This document shows, in pieces, positions 61,789 through 64,000 of a stretch of DNA of 64,000 bases. The DNA is taken from the NCBI GenBank assembly GCA_003987775.1, contig RXJD01000022.1:62001-126000 (forward strand), read 5' to 3'. The position numbers and the translations under genes were made by a program. The stretch comes from Mycobacterium sp. (GTDB taxonomy: Bacteria > Actinomycetota > Actinomycetes > Mycobacteriales > Mycobacteriaceae). The number at the start of each line of letters is the position of its first letter. Within the stretch, counting starts at the first letter, position 1. The notes beneath the pieces are model-generated. The model saw only the letters and a program-made list of their open reading frames with translations, was not told the DNA's origin and searched no databases.

Positions 61789-62113
61789 ACGGTTCTTCTC
61801 GATGGACTTAGACGCGCCGTGGGATCACCAAGTCGAGGGCTACACATTCGTGCCGCCCGGTATCGGCTGGGCGTGGGATACCACACCCGAACATCCGCCG
61901 CATAAGGCGAAGCCGTGCCCAGAATGCGATGAGGCCTCAGAGCCACGACGCAGGTTCGAGTTCGAGCCCGAGGAGCGTATGCCGGGCGGTAGTGCTTGGG
62001 CGGTCGGTGTGGGCGTATTTACGTGGGTCTGCCCAGAGCACGGTGAGTTCGTAGGCGAAGTCATCGAACGATTACCAAAGGCTCCACGCAATGGCCGGGT
62101 GGTGATCAGGTGA
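61772..62113 (+). CDS. CxxC-containing hypothetical protein
   Basis: A 113-residue protein; AAGGACCTCC lies before the ATG. It contains CPECDEA and CPEHGEFV, a probable single zinc ribbon with Cys-Cys-Cys-His, separated by 37 residues that include a hydrophobic strand (WAVGVGVFTWV). No family recognised. The stop overlaps the next GTG (GTGA). Confidence 0.62.
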   Translation: MTDRDERFFSMDLDAPWDHQVEGYTFVPPGIGWAWDTTPEHPPHKAKPCPECDEASEPRRRFEFEPEERMPGGSAWAVGVGVFTWVCPEHGEFVGEVIERLPKAPRNGRVVIR

Positions 62114-62334
62114 GCACAACCGAGGTCCTCGTCTTGCTACGCGGCGACGAATTGCCCCAGTGCTCCGAGTGCTGCGCGCCGGTGTTCGCGTCCCATTCCC
62201 GGTACTACGCGAATGACCAGACCTATTACCTCAAGGCCGAAATCGAGTGCGAGCGAGGACATATCCATACCTACGTGCAGTCGCCGCAGCCTCTGACAGA
62301 TGAAATGAGGGAACTACTCAATGAGAACGAATGA
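62110..62334 (+). CDS. Small zinc-ribbon-like hypothetical protein
   Basis: A 74-residue protein beginning with GTG. It has CSECCAPVF and CERGHIH, again Cys-Cys...Cys-His, making it a short zinc ribbon similar in plan to its upstream neighbour. The 3' end overlaps the second HNH gene by 14 bases. Confidence 0.6.
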   Translation: MSTTEVLVLLRGDELPQCSECCAPVFASHSRYYANDQTYYLKAEIECERGHIHTYVQSPQPLTDEMRELLNENE

Positions 62335-62635
62335 CAGCTCCGGTTGGGACTGGCACCGGATTCAGAGACGCACACTCGCCCGCAACCAGCGCGAGAATGA
62401 GGGTCGATGCCAGGCCGGATTCGAAGGCTGCGAGGGCATCGCGGTCGAGGTCCACCACCGTGTGGAACGGATCGACGGAGGTACCGACCACGACTCCAAC
62501 TTGGTCGCGATCTGCGACGCGTGCCACACGAGGCTCACCGTCGAAGCGAACCAGGTCCGAGCGCAGAAACGTGCAGCCGCCAAGAAGGCGGCCAAGAGGA
62601 AGAACCATCCAGGAAGGAAAGACAGGTATGCCTAG
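62321..62635 (+). CDS. Second HNH-type protein
   Basis: A 104-residue protein with CQAGFEGCEG, EVHHRVERIDGGTDHDSNLVA and CDACHTRL: the complete His-His/Asn/His set and both Cys pairs of the HNH fold, but nearly no other sequence. The C-terminus is Lys/Arg-rich (AQKRAAAKKAAKRKNHPGRK). It resembles phage HNH proteins of the McrA-like type. It overlaps the ATPase gene by eight bases. Confidence 0.82.
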   Translation: MRTNDSSGWDWHRIQRRTLARNQRENEGRCQAGFEGCEGIAVEVHHRVERIDGGTDHDSNLVAICDACHTRLTVEANQVRAQKRAAAKKAAKRKNHPGRKDRYA

Positions 62636-63914
62636 CGACGCTGTGACGACCGATCACGCGCACGATGCGCAATCCCTTGCAACACAACCGAAAGACGCTC
62701 AGGAGGGACCTCAGGGCATGAAAACGATCACCTACGACGAACACGTGGCGCGGTTGCAGCGGCTGCGCGACGACGAGGCCGTCCGAGACGACTCTGAGGA
62801 GTTCCGCGCAGCCGCATGGTTCTACGACCTGGACATGTTCGTCACCAACGAGGAAATCCAACGGGTATGGGATCGCCAGCCCATCGAGAAGCCGGTGGTT
62901 GACGCAGAGGCCGACGAGGCTAAGGAACTCCGGGCCGAGTTTGGATTTGAGCGCCTCGATGAGGACGAGGACGAGGACGAGACGGAATGGCTATACAACA
63001 AGCTGATTCCAGCCGGTGGATACTACGGGAACTGGTCCGCGACTGAGGGACTGGGCAAGAGTGGATTGGCGCAGGACGTGTCCGTGCAGATGGTGCTCGA
63101 CATGGTGCAACTCGACGACGGTGACGATGACGTAGTGCCGAGACCTCGCGTGCTGTACTTCGACTTCGAGAATCCAACGGCCACCTACAAGCGCCGAGCG
63201 CGGATGATGCCGTACGGACGCCTGAGCGACGTTCAGAAGCGCTTGTTTTACAAGCGGGTGAACACGGGCGACATTCGTAAGCTGGATACGTACGAGGGCG
63301 GTCAGGACGTGCTGCGCTGGGCGCTGCGCTGCGAGGCGGATCTGGTCGTCATCGACACCAAGACCAGTTCCGTCGAGGGCCGCAACAATCAGGATTCCAC
63401 TGAGTACGACTTCTACACGCACACGGTGCGCCCGATGACTGAGGTCGGGATAACCGTTCTGGTCATCGACCACTCGAATCCGTCGGACCTGAAAAGGCCG
63501 GGTGGTTCGAAAGCCAAAACCCAGAAACTCGACTTCCTCTGGACAGTGGAGAAGCTGCGGGAGTATCGGAATGAGGCCGGCGAGCTGGAAGTCACCGACC
63601 TGGTAATGACGCTGCGCAAGGACCGGGCGAACACGATGCCACCCAAGATCTACATCCGGCGTACGTCGAATCCGTACCAGCATGAGTTGTCGCTGAAGCC
63701 GTTCAAAGCGCTGACGACGGCGACAACGGCCCACACCGAGGCGAGCAGCGACGACCGCGTCATGGAATTGCTCAAGGCGAAGTACCCCGACCGCAAGGTC
63801 GGTATCAACGAGGGCTACGCGTACCTGAAGGACCAAGGCATCAAGGGCGACACGTCCAAGCTCAAAGCTCAGGTACGAGCTTTCAGGGACGAACCAGGTG
63901 GTTTGAACGAATGA
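62628..63914 (+). CDS. RepA/RecA-like AAA ATPase
   Basis: A 428-residue ATPase of the AAA_25/RepA type. Walker A is SATEGLGKSGLAQDV (Lys144), VLYFDFENP (175-183) carries the RepA-type acidic pair, and ADLVVIDTKTSSVEG is Walker B. The N-terminal 125 residues include an acidic run (RLDEDEDEDETEWL). Such proteins are replicative helicases or primase-helicase partners of plasmids and phages. The ATG at 62628 overlaps the HNH gene; MKTITYDEHV 30 codons later is an alternative. It is followed by iteron-like repeats. Confidence 0.8.
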   Translation: MPSDAVTTDHAHDAQSLATQPKDAQEGPQGMKTITYDEHVARLQRLRDDEAVRDDSEEFRAAAWFYDLDMFVTNEEIQRVWDRQPIEKPVVDAEADEAKELRAEFGFERLDEDEDEDETEWLYNKLIPAGGYYGNWSATEGLGKSGLAQDVSVQMVLDMVQLDDGDDDVVPRPRVLYFDFENPTATYKRRARMMPYGRLSDVQKRLFYKRVNTGDIRKLDTYEGGQDVLRWALRCEADLVVIDTKTSSVEGRNNQDSTEYDFYTHTVRPMTEVGITVLVIDHSNPSDLKRPGGSKAKTQKLDFLWTVEKLREYRNEAGELEVTDLVMTLRKDRANTMPPKIYIRRTSNPYQHELSLKPFKALTTATTAHTEASSDDRVMELLKAKYPDRKVGINEGYAYLKDQGIKGDTSKLKAQVRAFRDEPGGLNE

Positions 63915-63984
63915 CCTCGCAAACCAGTTCAAACCACTTCGTCAAACCAGTTTGAACGTTTGCCAAACCAGTCAAACCACCCGG
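63894..63984. repeat. Iteron-like repeats downstream of the RepA-like gene
   Basis: AAACCAGTTCAAACCAC (63921), AAACCAGTTTGAAC (63944) and AAACCAGTCAAACCAC (63965) repeat at 21-23 base spacing, with an inverted relative (GGTTTGAACGAA, about 63899) at the gene's end. Spacing close to two helical turns suits protein-bound iterons of a replication origin. The array may continue beyond 64000. Confidence 0.6.
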
Positions 63985-64000
63985 AGCCCTTTTCGCACGT

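Larger units (their letters stand above)
59725..64000. mobile_element. Left part of an integrated mobile element (phage- or plasmid-like)
   Basis: From the broken pilin gene to the window end the content changes. There are small phage-style genes with 1-14 base overlaps, two HNH proteins, a RepA-like AAA ATPase and repeat-rich DNA, with lower GC and none of the H37Rv genes expected here. No integrase, capsid or terminase gene is in the window, so the class (prophage, satellite or integrative plasmid) is undecided. The palindrome CGCGAT-T-ATCGCG (59725-59737) marks the junction. Confidence 0.75.

Overview
The window is high-GC chromosomal DNA from a slow-growing, PGRS-bearing Mycobacterium outside the M. 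tuberculosis complex. Evidence: lsr2, mhuD, PE, PPE and PE_PGRS genes, GTG/TTG starts, and a gene order matching M. tuberculosis H37Rv from Rv3591c to Rv3656c (recalled from knowledge, not aligned). The species cannot be named from this window.

Layout. (1) 1-2885: a locus I do not place in the H37Rv order, holding the 3' end of dabA (inorganic-carbon uptake), a PII-like gene, a carbonic-anhydrase-like gene lacking its zinc cysteines, a DUF6671 gene and a helix-turn-helix regulator. (2) 2904-10157: hydrolase, mhuD, lpqF, then on the minus strand a cobalamin-riboswitch-led cbtB-cbtA-phosphatase cobalt operon, clpC1 and lsr2. (3) 10274-21628: a minus-strand block of ftsH, folE-folP1-folB-folK, two membrane-protein genes, a Rossmann gene with panC-panD, coaX and lysS. 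(4) 21632-30000: repeats, a VOC protein, an ephA/flavin monooxygenase/alcohol dehydrogenase cassette and two tandem PE-PPE pairs; espACD and esxVW, present at this place in H37Rv, are absent. (5) 30048-40415: lpqG, hpt, tilS, a zincin, a PBP4-like carboxypeptidase, ppa, and a polyprenyl-phosphate-sugar cluster (flippase-like, ppgS, partner, galE1, GT-C-like). (6) 40490-53059: PE_PGRS, enoyl-CoA hydratase, a PE protein fused to a predicted metalloprotease, tRNA-Thr, holB, adenylate cyclase, topA, cspA and an Hrq1/MrfA-like helicase. (7) 53067-59740: PE_PGRS, a PE protein, a 1.07 kb stretch with no supported gene, an Rv3651-like gene and the 3' end of a tad pilus locus. (8) 59740-64000: a mobile element that interrupts the Flp-pilin gene, with tightly overlapping small genes, two HNH proteins, a RepA-like AAA ATPase and iteron-like repeats; its far end lies outside the window.

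The core genes are vertical housekeeping content: folate, pantothenate/CoA, lysyl-tRNA, proteolysis, replication and topology. The accessory content sits at four places: the dab locus, the PE/PPE region, the PE_PGRS/PE-zincin insertion, and the terminal mobile element. The most noteworthy items are the PE-domain zincin, the zinc-less carbonic anhydrase beside DabA, and the element inserted in the pilin gene with its double-hairpin leader and iteron-like repeats.
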